Source of the DNA: Ideonella margarita
GTDB lineage: Bacteria > Pseudomonadota > Gammaproteobacteria > Burkholderiales > Burkholderiaceae_C
Length of the DNA stretch: 64,000 bases
Direction of reading: 5' to 3'
NCBI RefSeq assembly: GCF_038066635.1
Contig: NZ_JBBUTI010000007.1
Span: 248,001-312,000 of the forward strand
Part shown: positions 19,658-28,143 of the stretch, piece after piece
Layout of the letters: each line of letters begins with the position of its first letter
How positions within the stretch are numbered: position 1 is the first letter of the stretch
The notes under the pieces: model-generated
The model's database searches: none
What the model saw: the letters and a program-made list of their open reading frames with translations, nothing else
Told to the model about the DNA's origin: nothing
Program-made: the position numbers and the translations under genes

Positions 19658-20356
19658 ATGCTGAATGCCGACCCCCAAGAACTGAGCAAATTTGGTGACC
19701 TGGCGCACCGCTGGTGGGACCCCGATGGTGAGTTCCGCCCGCTGCACCAGATCAATCCGCTGCGCCTGGACTGGATTGCCGCTCTGGCAGCCTTGCCGAA
19801 CCACGACGTGATCGATGTGGGCTGCGGAGGGGGCATCCTGGCTGAATCGATGGCCCAGCGCGGTGCGCGTGTCACGGGCATCGATCTGTCGGTCAAGCCG
19901 CTGAAGGTGGCGCAGCTGCACGCCATGGAATCCGGCGTGGCCGTCGACTACCGCGAGATTGCCGCCGAGGCGCTGGCCGAGGAGCGCCCATCGAGTGCTG
20001 ACGTGGTGACCTGCATGGAAATGCTGGAGCACGTGCCCGACCCAGGCTCGGTGGTGCGTGCGTGCGCCACCCTGGTCAAGCCGGGTGGCTGGGTGTTTTT
20101 CTCGACCCTGAACCGCAACCCCAAGTCTTTCCTGTTCGCGATCGTCGGTGCCGAGTACGTGCTGAAGATGCTGCCCAAGGGCACGCACGAATATGCCAAG
20201 TTCATCCGCCCGAGCGAACTCTCGCGCTGGGTGCGCGAGGCCGGCCTCGAAGTGCATGAGTTCAAGGGCATGGAGTTCAACCCGCTGACCAAGCGCTACT
20301 GGTTGTCCGGCGACACCAGCGTGAACTACATGGTGGCTTGCCGCCGTCCGCGATGA
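19658..20356 (+). CDS. ubiG: Ubiquinone biosynthesis O-methyltransferase
   Basis: 232 residues from ATG 19658 (MLNADPQELSKF); the open frame extends upstream through the ompA terminator and is spurious there. SAM-binding motif VIDVGCGGGILAE (residues about 47-59) and motif II VVTCMEMLEHVPDP. UbiG performs both O-methylations in ubiquinone synthesis. The N-terminal F-x-D-L-A-H-RWWDPDGEF-PLH-INPLRLDWI is typical. The stop overlaps the gph start (ATGA). Confidence 0.95.
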   Translation: MLNADPQELSKFGDLAHRWWDPDGEFRPLHQINPLRLDWIAALAALPNHDVIDVGCGGGILAESMAQRGARVTGIDLSVKPLKVAQLHAMESGVAVDYREIAAEALAEERPSSADVVTCMEMLEHVPDPGSVVRACATLVKPGGWVFFSTLNRNPKSFLFAIVGAEYVLKMLPKGTHEYAKFIRPSELSRWVREAGLEVHEFKGMEFNPLTKRYWLSGDTSVNYMVACRRPR

Positions 20357-21018
20357 GGGGCGACATCGATGCGGTGCTGTTCGATCTGGACGGCACGCTG
20401 ATTGACAGCGCCCCCGACCTGGCAGGTGCTGCCAACGCCCTGCGTGCGGAGCACGGCCTGCCACCGCTGCCCTACGCTGATCTTCGGCCCATGGTGGGCT
20501 CTGGTGCTCGCGGCATGGTGGGCGTGGCTTTGGGCCTCACGCCTTTGGATGCGGCATTCCCTGAGCAGCGTGACCGCTTCCTGGCAATCTACGAAGCGGC
20601 CCTGCTGGTGCACACGCGCGTGTTTGACGACATGGCGCCGGTGCTGGCGCAGTTGAGCGGCGCCGGCATCCCCTGGGGCATCATGACCAACAAGGCGACC
20701 CGGTTCGCCCAACCCGTGGTGGCGGGCCTGGGCCTCGATGCGGTGGCCAAGACGCTGGTGTGTGGTGACACAACCCCGCACGCCAAACCTCACCCTGAGC
20801 CCTTGCTGGAAGCCGCCCGACGCATGGGTGTGGCGCCAGAGCGTTGCGTCTACGTGGGCGACGACCTGCGCGACGTACAGGCCGGGCGCGCCGCCGGCAT
20901 GCAGACGCTGGCCGCGGGCTGGGGCTACCTCGGCCAGGGCGAGGCGATCGAAGCCTGGGGCGCCACCGCAGTGACTAAGTTTCCGGCCGAGCTCTTGAAC
21001 TGGCTGGAGATAGCCTAA
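20353..21018 (+). CDS. gph: Phosphoglycolate phosphatase (HAD family)
   Basis: 221 residues from ATG 20353, overlapping ubiG by 4 bp; a TTG 15 bases upstream is less likely. HAD motifs: DLDGTLIDSAPDL (nucleophile and acid/base Asp), TNK in GIMTNKATR, and YVGDDLRDVQAGRAAG. Removes 2-phosphoglycolate produced by oxidative DNA repair or RuBP oxygenase. The ubiG-gph pair is conserved in proteobacteria. The 3' end probably holds the ssrA promoter. Confidence 0.92.
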   Translation: MRGDIDAVLFDLDGTLIDSAPDLAGAANALRAEHGLPPLPYADLRPMVGSGARGMVGVALGLTPLDAAFPEQRDRFLAIYEAALLVHTRVFDDMAPVLAQLSGAGIPWGIMTNKATRFAQPVVAGLGLDAVAKTLVCGDTTPHAKPHPEPLLEAARRMGVAPERCVYVGDDLRDVQAGRAAGMQTLAAGWGYLGQGEAIEAWGATAVTKFPAELLNWLEIA

Positions 21019-21021
21019 ACT
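20995..21021 (+). promoter_or_regulatory. Possible ssrA promoter
   Basis: TTGAAC (20995-21000) and TAAACT (21016-21021) with a short 15-bp spacer lie at the end of gph, 12 bp before the mature tmRNA 5' end. Only 14 bp separate gph from ssrA, so any ssrA promoter must overlap gph; the exact boxes are tentative. Confidence 0.35.
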
Positions 21022-21032
21022 ACAGACTTCCT

Positions 21033-21405
21033 GGGGCCGACCTGGTTTCGACGTGGGTGCGGAGTTGGGATAGGGCACGCCGAGCACCAGTCCGCTCGTT
21101 AAACCACTGGAAAAAAAGTAACTGCGAACGACGAACGTTTCGCCCTCGCCGCTTAACACCGGTGAGCCTCTCAGCAGTTGGCCGATGGGCTGCGTCTGAC
21201 GCCGCAAGGTGTTAGGCAGAGAGGTCATTCACATTGGCTGGTTTCCAGGTGGGCCATGTACCCGGAAATAAGATCAAGTGGCTGGCTGCCAACGAAGCGT
21301 GCTGCTGCGCGTCGGGGGTGGTGAGATCCAAATCAGTCAGCTAAGCGTGTAGATCTACCTGGCGATGGCTTGCGGACGGGGGTTCAATTCCCCCCGGCTC
21401 CACCA
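21033..21405 (+). ncRNA. ssrA: Transfer-messenger RNA (tmRNA)
   Basis: About 373 nt. The 5' end GGGGCCGACCTGGTTTCGAC and 3' end GGTTCAATTCCCCCCGGCTCCACCA (read as separate T-arm and acceptor pieces) form the tRNA-like domain: GGGGCC pairs with GGCTCC with one G-U, and CCA is encoded. The tag reading frame is 21124-21156, giving an ANDERFALAA-type peptide with stop TAA. Rescues stalled ribosomes with SmpB. The terminator lies at 21439-21470. Confidence 0.96.
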
Positions 21406-21438
21406 TCACAACGTTCGCGCTAGATCGCGAACAACTGG

Positions 21439-21470
21439 AAAGCCCTGTGTCAAACGACCCAGGGCTTTTT
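21439..21470 (+). terminator. Rho-independent terminator of ssrA
   Basis: AAAGCCCTG and CAGGGCTTT form a perfect 9-bp stem with a 12-nt loop, followed by T-rich sequence. A second perfect 7-bp hairpin (GTTCGCG / CGCGAAC, 21413-21432) lies between the tmRNA end and this terminator. Confidence 0.82.
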
Positions 21471-21482
21471 CTTTGGGTTTTC

Positions 21483-21776
21483 TCACCGCGTCTGCAGCAC
21501 CCACTCCAAGGCCAACGCTGCAATCTGGTTCTTCGACAGATCCGTGTGGCTGCACAGCTGGTCAATCTGGGCGTGAGTGTCCGGGCCCAATGTGCAGGTC
21601 ACTTTCGTCGGCGCAGTCATCGCCGCGCCGGCCAGTGCCCGCTGGGTGATCCCCTGGCCCAGCAGCGCTGGGTTGGCCACGAAGGCGGCCACGCCCGTGG
21701 TGATGGCTGCTGAGCGGTTGATGCCGGCGGTCGATTCGCGCAGCTGCGTGGGAATCAGGAGGGTGGTGGTTCGCAT
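21483..21776 (-). CDS. Small protein with two ribbon-helix-helix-like segments
   Basis: 97 residues from the ATG at 21776 (MRTTTLLIPTQL); the frame stays open upstream but becomes Gly/Ala-rich. Two segments each look like strand-helix-helix: residues 3-40 (TTLLIPTQLRESTAG, then INRSAAITTGVAAFV) and residues 57-94 (TKVTCTLGPDTHAQIDQL, then LSKNQIAALALEWVL). This would be a covalent dimer of a CopG/Arc-like fold, but the resemblance is weak and no homology search was done. It converges on the tmRNA terminator, so it sits on the 3' flank of ssrA, a frequent integration site, though no integrase or att repeat is visible. Confidence 0.55.
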   Translation of the reverse strand: MRTTTLLIPTQLRESTAGINRSAAITTGVAAFVANPALLGQGITQRALAGAAMTAPTKVTCTLGPDTHAQIDQLCSHTDLSKNQIAALALEWVLQTR

Positions 21777-21931
21777 GGTGGGGTTGTACCACCGGGCGTT
21801 TGCGTGCATGTTCGGCCTGACATGTCCCGATGCCCCCACGCCAGCACCACCGCGCGCCACTGGCTACGATGCCCCTCACGCTGACTGTGTTTTTCGCGCG
21901 GTCATTCCCAATCCCACCAAAAGGACAATTC

Positions 21932-22567
21932 ATGAGCCTGCTCCAGAACCTGCAATGGCGTTACGCCGCCAAGAAGCTTGACGCCGCCAAGCCTGTGCCC
22001 GAGGACAAGGTTGAGCGCATTCTGGAAGCCATTCGCCTGACCGCCACCTCCAGCGGCCTGCAGCCGTATGAAGTGATCGTCGTGACCAACGCCGAAGTGC
22101 GCGAGAAGATCAAGCCGATCGCCTGGAACCAGAACCAGATCACCGATGGCTCGCACCTGCTGGTGTTCGCGGCATGGGACAACTACACGGTTGAGCGCAT
22201 CAACATGATGTTCGACCTGACCAACGACGAGCGCGGCTTCAAGAACGAAGGCTGGGAGAACTACCGCAACATGCTGCTGGGCATCTACCCGAAGCGTGAA
22301 GCTGAAGTGAACTACCAGCATGCGGCTCGCCAGGCCTACATCGGCCTGGGCACGGCGCTGATCGCGGCTGCGGAAGAGCAGGTCGACAGCACGCCGATGG
22401 AAGGTTTTGATCCGAACGCGCTGGACGAGATCCTGGGCTTGCGTGCCCGTGGCCTGCGCAGCGTCGTCATCCTGCCGCTGGGCTATCGCGAGCCCGCCAA
22501 GGATTGGCTGGTCAGCCTGAAGAAGGTGCGCCGCTCGGTCGACAATTTCATCAGCTGGGTGCGCTGA
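21932..22567 (+). CDS. Nitroreductase-family NAD(P)H-dependent oxidoreductase
   Basis: 211 residues from ATG 21932 (MSLLQNLQWRYAAKKLD), preceded by AAAGGA. The FMN-binding nitroreductase fold is recognisable from RYAAKKLD, LRLTATSSGLQPYEVIVV (residues about 36-53) and the late ARGLRSVVILPLGYRE. NfsB-like enzymes reduce quinones and nitroaromatics. The TetR gene 118 bp downstream may regulate it or the following gene. Confidence 0.85.
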   Translation: MSLLQNLQWRYAAKKLDAAKPVPEDKVERILEAIRLTATSSGLQPYEVIVVTNAEVREKIKPIAWNQNQITDGSHLLVFAAWDNYTVERINMMFDLTNDERGFKNEGWENYRNMLLGIYPKREAEVNYQHAARQAYIGLGTALIAAAEEQVDSTPMEGFDPNALDEILGLRARGLRSVVILPLGYREPAKDWLVSLKKVRRSVDNFISWVR

Positions 22568-22665
22568 ACCGAGTGACTGACCGGCAGGGGGCGCGGGCAT
22601 GACTCGCGGGTCTGTTCGCGATGCATTCGCCTGCATTGAAAACTTGTCAGTCACCTTATAGCCGT

Positions 22666-22685
22666 GGGCGCCTAAAATAGCGCCC
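22666..22685. promoter_or_regulatory. Palindrome abutting the TetR start codon
   Basis: GGGCGC (22666-22671) and GCGCCC (22680-22685) enclose an 8-base A/T-rich centre and end one base before the ATG of the TetR gene. No Shine-Dalgarno is visible for that gene. It could be the regulator's own operator or a translation-blocking hairpin. Confidence 0.4.
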
Positions 22686-23294
22686 ATGGCCAAGATCTCT
22701 TTCCGCGAGCAGGTGCTCCGCGTCCGTGAGGACGCCATCATCACGTCCGTCAATCGCTTGTTGGCCGAAAAGGGCTTCGACAGCATGACGGTGGACGAGG
22801 TGGCCGCTGACGTCGGTATCGCCAAAGCCAGTCTCTACAAGCACTTCGCCTCCAAGGAGGCGCTCGCTGCGGCGGCGATGGTTCGTGTGCTGGCGCGCAC
22901 GCTGGAGCACATGAACACCCTGACGGGCCGGCCTGAGTTGACGCCGGTGCAGTGCCTGCGCTCGGTCACCGGCTGGGCCTTGCAGTTGCAGCTGGCGGGC
23001 GAGATGCCGGCCTTGCCCTCGCAGAATTCCACGCTCCGCGCGACGCTGGTGTCGGACACCGCCTACCTCGACCGCCTCAATGAGGTCAGCGAGCAGATGG
23101 GCGCCTGGATCGTGGCCGCCCAGGCGGACGGCAGCATCGATGACACCTTGCCGCCTGAGCTGGTGCTCTACACCTTGTTCGCCCGTGCCTGTGACCCGGT
23201 TCCGGGCGTGATGCAGGCCAGCGGGCAGCACACCGATGAGCGCATCATCGAGTGGGTGTTGCAGACCTGTTTCAACGGCCTGCGCAAGTCCTGA
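22686..23294 (+). CDS. TetR/AcrR-family transcriptional regulator
   Basis: 202 residues. N-terminal TetR helix-turn-helix: IITSVNRLLAEKGFDSMTVDEVAADVGIAKASLYKHF (residues about 19-54, pieces of the typical pattern), with a variable helical ligand domain after it. The ligand is unknown. Start chosen as the ATG at 22686, directly after an inverted repeat; a leaderless or structure-controlled start is possible. Confidence 0.9.
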   Translation: MAKISFREQVLRVREDAIITSVNRLLAEKGFDSMTVDEVAADVGIAKASLYKHFASKEALAAAAMVRVLARTLEHMNTLTGRPELTPVQCLRSVTGWALQLQLAGEMPALPSQNSTLRATLVSDTAYLDRLNEVSEQMGAWIVAAQADGSIDDTLPPELVLYTLFARACDPVPGVMQASGQHTDERIIEWVLQTCFNGLRKS

Positions 23295-23352
23295 GATTGC
23301 CTTCGTATTTCGGTACCATTCGCGCCTTTGCAGACTTCCCGTTGAAGGGGTG

Positions 23353-24174
23353 ATGAACATGGCGATGGACGTGGTGGACTTCGAAATCAAGGGCTCGGAA
23401 ATGCAGTTCGTCGAGGTCGAACTCGACCCGGGCGAGGCTGCAGTCGGCGAGGCCGGCAGTCTGATGTTCATGGACGCCGGCATCGGCATGGACACCGTCT
23501 TCGGTGACGGCGCCAAGTCAGGCGGCGGCTTCTTCGGCAAGCTGCTCGGCGCCGGCAAGCGGCTTGTGACGGGCGAGTCGCTGTTCACCACGGTCTACAC
23601 CAACCAGGTGTCGTCGAAGCAGCGCGTGGCCTTTGCCGCCCCGTACCCAGGCAAGATCCTGCCGATGGACTTGAGCAAGATGGGCGGCACGCTGATCTGC
23701 CAGAAGGACGCGTTCCTTTGCGCTGCCCGCGGTGTGTCGCTCGGCATTCACTTCCAGCAGAAGCTGTCGGTCGGCTTCTTTGGCGGCGAAGGCTTCATCA
23801 TGCAGAAGCTCGAAGGTGACGGCCTGGCGTTTGTGCATGCCGGTGGCACCGTGGTGCGTCGTGAACTGAAGGCCGGCGAAACGCTGCTGGTGGACACCGG
23901 TTGCGTCGTGGCCTACACCCCGAACGTCGACTTCGAGATCCAGTACGTTGGCAAGATCAAGACGGCGCTGTTCGGCGGTGAAGGCCTGTTCTTCGCCAAG
24001 ATGACCGGCCCGGGCACGATCTGGCTGCAGAGCCTGCCGTTCTCGCGACTGGCCAGCCGCATCTTCGCTGCAGCACCGCAGGCGGGTGGTGGCTCCCGCG
24101 AAGAGGGTTCGATGCTGGGCGGTTTTGGTGCCGGGGGCCTGCTGGGTGCCGTGTTGGGCGGCGACGACGAGTGA
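23353..24174 (+). CDS. AIM24 / TIGR00266-family protein
   Basis: 273 residues starting at ATG 23353 (MNMAMDVVDFEIKGSEMQ) after GAAGGGG; a second ATG lies 6 bases on. The sequence is a beta-rich AIM24-type fold: VEVELDPGEAAVGEAGSLMFMDAGI, the repeated G-GEG-F segments (FGGEGFIMQKLEGDGLAFVHAGG; FGGEGLFFAKMTGPG) and a Gly-rich C-terminus (GGFGAGGLLGAVLGG). The bacterial function is not defined; some relatives are linked to membranes or stress. A hairpin follows the stop. Confidence 0.85.
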   Translation: MNMAMDVVDFEIKGSEMQFVEVELDPGEAAVGEAGSLMFMDAGIGMDTVFGDGAKSGGGFFGKLLGAGKRLVTGESLFTTVYTNQVSSKQRVAFAAPYPGKILPMDLSKMGGTLICQKDAFLCAARGVSLGIHFQQKLSVGFFGGEGFIMQKLEGDGLAFVHAGGTVVRRELKAGETLLVDTGCVVAYTPNVDFEIQYVGKIKTALFGGEGLFFAKMTGPGTIWLQSLPFSRLASRIFAAAPQAGGGSREEGSMLGGFGAGGLLGAVLGGDDE

Positions 24175-24183
24175 GTCGGAATT

Positions 24184-24220
24184 GCGGAAGGACAAACGCC
24201 CGGCGCGTTTGCCTTTCCGC
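24184..24220 (+). terminator. Long hairpin after the AIM24 gene
   Basis: Arms 24184-24199 and 24205-24220 pair over 16 positions with one mismatch and one G-U, loop CCGGC. There is no T run, so it is either a weak terminator or an mRNA-stabilising 3' structure. Confidence 0.45.
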
Positions 24221-24275
24221 GGTGGCGTTCACAGCGCCTACACTTGCGGGTTGCCCCCAATGAGCCCGCCGCGCT

Positions 24276-25328
24276 GTGAACCTGCCTTTTGTTGATCGCC
24301 TTTCGCTTCGCCAGTCCGCTGCTGGCGTGATGCTGTCTCTTGCCTGCGCGCTGGTTGCTGCGCAGAGCCCGGCCAAGCCGGCGGCTGCCGCACCGGCGCC
24401 CGCAGCGCCGCGTCCCATCTTCGTGCTGAACTCGCTCGACGCCAGCGTCAGCGTGGTCGATCCGCTGCGCTTCACCGAGGTCAAGCGCATCCCGGTCGGC
24501 AAGGAGCCGCATCACCTCTACATGTCGCCTGACGAGAAGTCGCTGCTCGTGGCCAACGCCGTGGGCGACACGCTGACCTTCATCGACCCGGTGAACGCCA
24601 CCGTGCAGCGCACCATCACCGGCATCGTAGACCCGTACCAACTGCGCTTCTCGCCCGACATGAAGTGGTTCGTGACGCTGGCCAACCGCCTCGATCACGT
24701 CGACATCTACCGCTGGCAGCCCGAGAACGCCGCCGAGCCGCTGAGGCTGGCCAAGCGCATCTCCACCGGCAAGACGCCGAGCCACCAGTGGATCGACAGC
24801 AAGAGCACGACGATCTTCGCAACCATGCAGGACAGCAACGAGCTGGTGGCCGTCGATCTGGCCAGCCAGTCGATCCGCTGGCGCGTGGGCACCGGCAAGC
24901 TGCCGGCGGACGTGTACCTCACAGCCGATGACAAGACGCTGTTTGTCGGCTTGACTGGCGACCGCTTCGTCGAGGCCTACGACGTGTCCAGCGGCCCGGC
25001 CAAGCTGATCAAGCGCATCGAGACCGGGGAGGGCGCCCACGCCTTCCGCGCCAAGGGCGACAAGCGCCACATCTTCGTGAGCAACCGCGTGGCCAACACC
25101 ATCAGCATCATCGATACGCAGACGATGACGGTGGTGAGCCAGCTGCCCGGCCCGGGCGGCCCGGACTGCATGGAACTGCTGGCCGACGGCAAGACGCTGC
25201 TGGTGAGCTCACGCTGGGCCCGCAAGCTGACCTACATCGACATCGAAACCAAGCAGGTGCTGCGCCAGGTCAACGTCGGCCGCTCGCCGCACGGTGTGTG
25301 GACGCTGGACCATGCCGGCCGCCAATAA
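24276..25328 (+). CDS. YVTN-type beta-propeller protein, exported
   Basis: 350 residues from a GTG start (MNLPFVDRLSLRQ). Signal peptide (hydrophobic about residues 15-29, cleavage near VAAQS), a short Pro/Ala linker, then repeated blades of the YVTN/cytochrome-d1-like type (PIFVLNSLDASVSVVDPLRF; LLVANAVGDTLTFIDP; HIFVSNRVANTISIIDTQ). Probably periplasmic; no catalytic or haem motif seen. The end overlaps the start of the deacetylase gene by 17 bp, suggesting they work together. Confidence 0.85.
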   Translation: MNLPFVDRLSLRQSAAGVMLSLACALVAAQSPAKPAAAAPAPAAPRPIFVLNSLDASVSVVDPLRFTEVKRIPVGKEPHHLYMSPDEKSLLVANAVGDTLTFIDPVNATVQRTITGIVDPYQLRFSPDMKWFVTLANRLDHVDIYRWQPENAAEPLRLAKRISTGKTPSHQWIDSKSTTIFATMQDSNELVAVDLASQSIRWRVGTGKLPADVYLTADDKTLFVGLTGDRFVEAYDVSSGPAKLIKRIETGEGAHAFRAKGDKRHIFVSNRVANTISIIDTQTMTVVSQLPGPGGPDCMELLADGKTLLVSSRWARKLTYIDIETKQVLRQVNVGRSPHGVWTLDHAGRQ

Positions 25329-26112
25329 GGTTGCCCGCCAGTTCGGCCTTGGGCTGGCACTGGCCGCTGTGGCCCTGCCCGGGCCGGCAGCCACCTGCAG
25401 CCGGCCGGTCTACCTGACATTCGACACAGGCCACATGGGCGTGGCGCCGCTGGTGGCCGAAGTGCTGCAACGCCAGCAGGTGCCGGTCACCTTTTTCCTT
25501 GCCAATGAGCGCACGCGTACCGAGGGCACCAGCCTCGATGAGCATTGGGCGCCCTGGTGGAAAGCCCGCGCCGCCGAGGGTCACCTGCTGGCCAGTCACA
25601 CCTTCGACCATGTCTACTGGATGGCGGACCGTCCCGGCGGTCGGTTCCTGATGCGACCCAGCGCCGGCCCCAAGTCAGGCCAGACCTTCGAGTGGAGCGC
25701 GGCCGAGTACTGCCAGGAACTGGACCGCGTTGGCGCACGTGTGCAGGCCATGACTGGCCAGCAGCGGCGCGTGCCGCTGTTCCGCGCCCCCGGTGGCAAG
25801 ACCTCGCCCGCGTTGCTGGCCGCGGCCAGGCAGTGCGGTTATGCGCATGTGGGCTGGGCGCCCGCCGGGTTTCTCGGCGACGAGCTCTCGAGCGAAAAAT
25901 TCCCGAATGCCCAATTGCTGGCCAAGGCGCTGCGTGATGTGCAGGCCGGCGATATCCTGATGGCGCACCTCGGCATCTGGTCGCGGCAAGACCCCTGGGC
26001 GCCTGCGGTGCTGGAGCCCCTGATCAACGGCCTGAAGGCGCGCGGCCTGTGCTTTGCCAGCCTGCGTGATCACCCGAGCTACCGGGAACTTCTGGCCACG
26101 GCAACACCCTGA
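25312..26112 (+). CDS. Polysaccharide deacetylase-family protein
   Basis: 266 residues from ATG 25312; an upstream in-frame GTG (25294) is possible. Signal peptide followed by NodB-homology motifs: YLTFDTGHMG (motif 1, with only one Asp; the usual second Asp of TFDD is Thr), SHTFDH (motif 2 His residues), FRAPGG (motif 3 Arg) and the later DILMAHLG (motif 5 region). CE4 enzymes remove acetyl from chitin, peptidoglycan or exopolysaccharide. It is sandwiched between the propeller gene and the fatty-acid-hydroxylase gene. Confidence 0.85.
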   Translation: MPAANKVARQFGLGLALAAVALPGPAATCSRPVYLTFDTGHMGVAPLVAEVLQRQQVPVTFFLANERTRTEGTSLDEHWAPWWKARAAEGHLLASHTFDHVYWMADRPGGRFLMRPSAGPKSGQTFEWSAAEYCQELDRVGARVQAMTGQQRRVPLFRAPGGKTSPALLAAARQCGYAHVGWAPAGFLGDELSSEKFPNAQLLAKALRDVQAGDILMAHLGIWSRQDPWAPAVLEPLINGLKARGLCFASLRDHPSYRELLATATP

Positions 26113-26118
26113 ACGTCC

Positions 26119-27138
26119 ATGGCGGTACTGGCGCAACTCTTTGACTGGCTCGGTGATCTGTTTGGACAGGTCCAGCAGCTGCTGTTCGAGACGGTGGTGC
26201 AGCCGGTGCTGTTCCACGCGGGGTTGGCGTCTTTGTTGTCTGATGCTTATGACGCGACCGGCTGGTTGCTGGTGGGCCTGCTGCAGCTGGTGGTCATGCT
26301 GCTGGTGCTGGGCCCATTGCAGCGCTGGCGGCCGATCGAGCGCGAGCCGCAGTCGGCCATCGGCCGCGCCGAGCGCCGCATGGCCGTGGCCACCGACGTG
26401 ATCTACACCTTGCTGCACCGGCTGGGCGTGTTCCGTGTCGCCATGTTCTTCCTGATCGACCCGGTCTGGAACCTCCTGTTCGGCTGGCTGGCCGTGCAGG
26501 GCCTGGACGGCTGGCACCTGGATCAGTGGATCGCGCCGGCCTGGCCGGGGGTGAGCGACACCGCATTGGCCGGCTTCGTGGTTTACCTCGTGGCGCTGGA
26601 CCTGCTGAACTACCTTTTGCACCGCGCCCAGCATCAATTCGATTGGTGGTGGGCGCTGCATGCCACCCACCACAGCCAGCGCCACATGACGATGTGGACC
26701 GACAACCGGAACCACCTGCTCGATAGCCTGCTGGTGGACTGCATCTTCGTGCTGGTGGCCCGCGTGATTGGCGTGGCGCCCGGGCAGTTCGTGGCGCTCG
26801 TCGCCATCTCGCAACTGCTCGAAAGCCTGTCGCACGCCAACGTCCGTCTGAGCTTTGGTTGGCTGGGCGAGCGCCTGCTGGTCAGCCCGCGGTTTCATCG
26901 GCTGCACCATGCCATGGGCATCGGCCATGAGTCAGAGGGCAAGGGCACGCTGGGTGGCCACAACTTCGCCGTGTTGCTGCCCGTGTGGGATTTGCTTTTC
27001 CGCACCGCCAGTTTCGCCCCGGTCGACGGCGCCACAGGCATCCGTGACCAGTTGCCGGAAGAGGGTGGCCGCGATTACGGCAACACCTTCTGGGCGCAGC
27101 AACGGCTCGGCCTGCGCCGCCTCTTCGGGCGCGCTTAA
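26119..27138 (+). CDS. Sterol desaturase / fatty acid hydroxylase family membrane protein
   Basis: 339 residues. Several hydrophobic segments and the di-iron histidine boxes HRAQH (about residue 170), HATHH (about 182-186) and FHRLHH (about 259-264) match the FA_hydroxylase superfamily. The substrate is probably a lipid; the exact reaction is unknown. It starts 6 bp after the deacetylase stop, so the three genes 24276-27138 look like one operon. Confidence 0.88.
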   Translation: MAVLAQLFDWLGDLFGQVQQLLFETVVQPVLFHAGLASLLSDAYDATGWLLVGLLQLVVMLLVLGPLQRWRPIEREPQSAIGRAERRMAVATDVIYTLLHRLGVFRVAMFFLIDPVWNLLFGWLAVQGLDGWHLDQWIAPAWPGVSDTALAGFVVYLVALDLLNYLLHRAQHQFDWWWALHATHHSQRHMTMWTDNRNHLLDSLLVDCIFVLVARVIGVAPGQFVALVAISQLLESLSHANVRLSFGWLGERLLVSPRFHRLHHAMGIGHESEGKGTLGGHNFAVLLPVWDLLFRTASFAPVDGATGIRDQLPEEGGRDYGNTFWAQQRLGLRRLFGRA

Positions 27139-27189
27139 GCGGCACGGCCCGCGGCGGCAAGGCCCCGGGCTTGCCGTTATGCTCGCGGG

Positions 27190-28110
27190 ATGAAACTTCT
27201 GCTTGATTCTTCCTGGCGCGCAGCCGTTTACCTGCTGATGCCGCGTGTCATCGGCCTGTCGCTGCTGCCCCTGTTGATCGCGGGCGGGCTGGCGGTCGGG
27301 CTGGGCTACTTCTTCTGGGAAGCCGCCGTGGCCGGCGTGCGCGCCTCGCTGGAAAGCTGGTCGCTGATCGAGGCCATGCTCAAGTGGGTCGATGCGTCTG
27401 TCGGCCCGAGCTTCCGTGCCGTGCTGGCGCCGCTGCTGGTGGTGGGCATGGCGGTGCCTGTGGTGGTGGTGGTGAGCCTGCTGCTGGTGGCCGGCTTGAT
27501 GACACCAGCGATCGTGAGCCTGGTGGCCGAGCGGCGCTTTCCGGCGCTGCAGCGCCGACACGGTGCCGCCTGGTGGCAGGGCCTGTTGCGTGGCCTCGGT
27601 GCCACCGTCGTGGCCATGCTGGCGCTGCTCATCACGATGCCGCTGTGGTTCATTCCGCCCCTCATGTTGCTGATTCCGCCGCTGATCTGGGGCTGGCTCA
27701 CGGCACGTGTGATGGGCTTCGATGCGCTGGCTGACCACGCCAGCCGGGAAGAGCGCGAAGCGCTGCTCGCCCAGCACCGCTGGCCCATGCTGGTGATCGG
27801 GTTGTTCACCGGCTTTCTGGGGGCTGCGCCCTCGCTGATCTGGGCCATCAGCGCGACGATGCTGTTCCTCGCGCCGCTGATGGTGGCGGTGTCCGTGTGG
27901 CTCTACACCCTGGTGTTCGCGTTCTCGTCGCTGTGGTTCACCCATTACGCCTTGGCGGCGCTGCAGGCGCACCGCGTGCGGGTGGAGGGCGAGGTGCTGG
28001 CGCCGCGCACCGACCGCGAGCCGGCGCCCCAGGTCATCGAGCCTATCGCGCCGGGCCCTACCGATGCGGCACCGCCCATCGGCGGCACCTCGATCGCCCC
28101 TTTGCCCTGA
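27190..28110 (+). CDS. EI24 domain-containing membrane protein
   Basis: 306 residues with about six predicted membrane segments and the EI24/CysZ-like pattern (RAAVYLLMPRVIGLSLLPLLIAGG; the Pro-rich MPLWFIPPLMLLIPPLIWGWL; RVMGFDALADHA). CysZ is a sulfate permease; whether this homologue transports sulfate is not known. A Pro-rich cytoplasmic tail of about 45 residues ends the protein. Confidence 0.85.
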   Translation: MKLLLDSSWRAAVYLLMPRVIGLSLLPLLIAGGLAVGLGYFFWEAAVAGVRASLESWSLIEAMLKWVDASVGPSFRAVLAPLLVVGMAVPVVVVVSLLLVAGLMTPAIVSLVAERRFPALQRRHGAAWWQGLLRGLGATVVAMLALLITMPLWFIPPLMLLIPPLIWGWLTARVMGFDALADHASREEREALLAQHRWPMLVIGLFTGFLGAAPSLIWAISATMLFLAPLMVAVSVWLYTLVFAFSSLWFTHYALAALQAHRVRVEGEVLAPRTDREPAPQVIEPIAPGPTDAAPPIGGTSIAPLP

Positions 28111-28143
28111 CCGGGCGTCTCTCTTCATTCGGCAAGCTGCACC

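Noticed and set aside
21406..21932. Genomic island inserted at ssrA
   Set aside because: No integrase, no second copy of the ssrA 3' end, and core-like genes on both sides; only one small unknown gene lies there.
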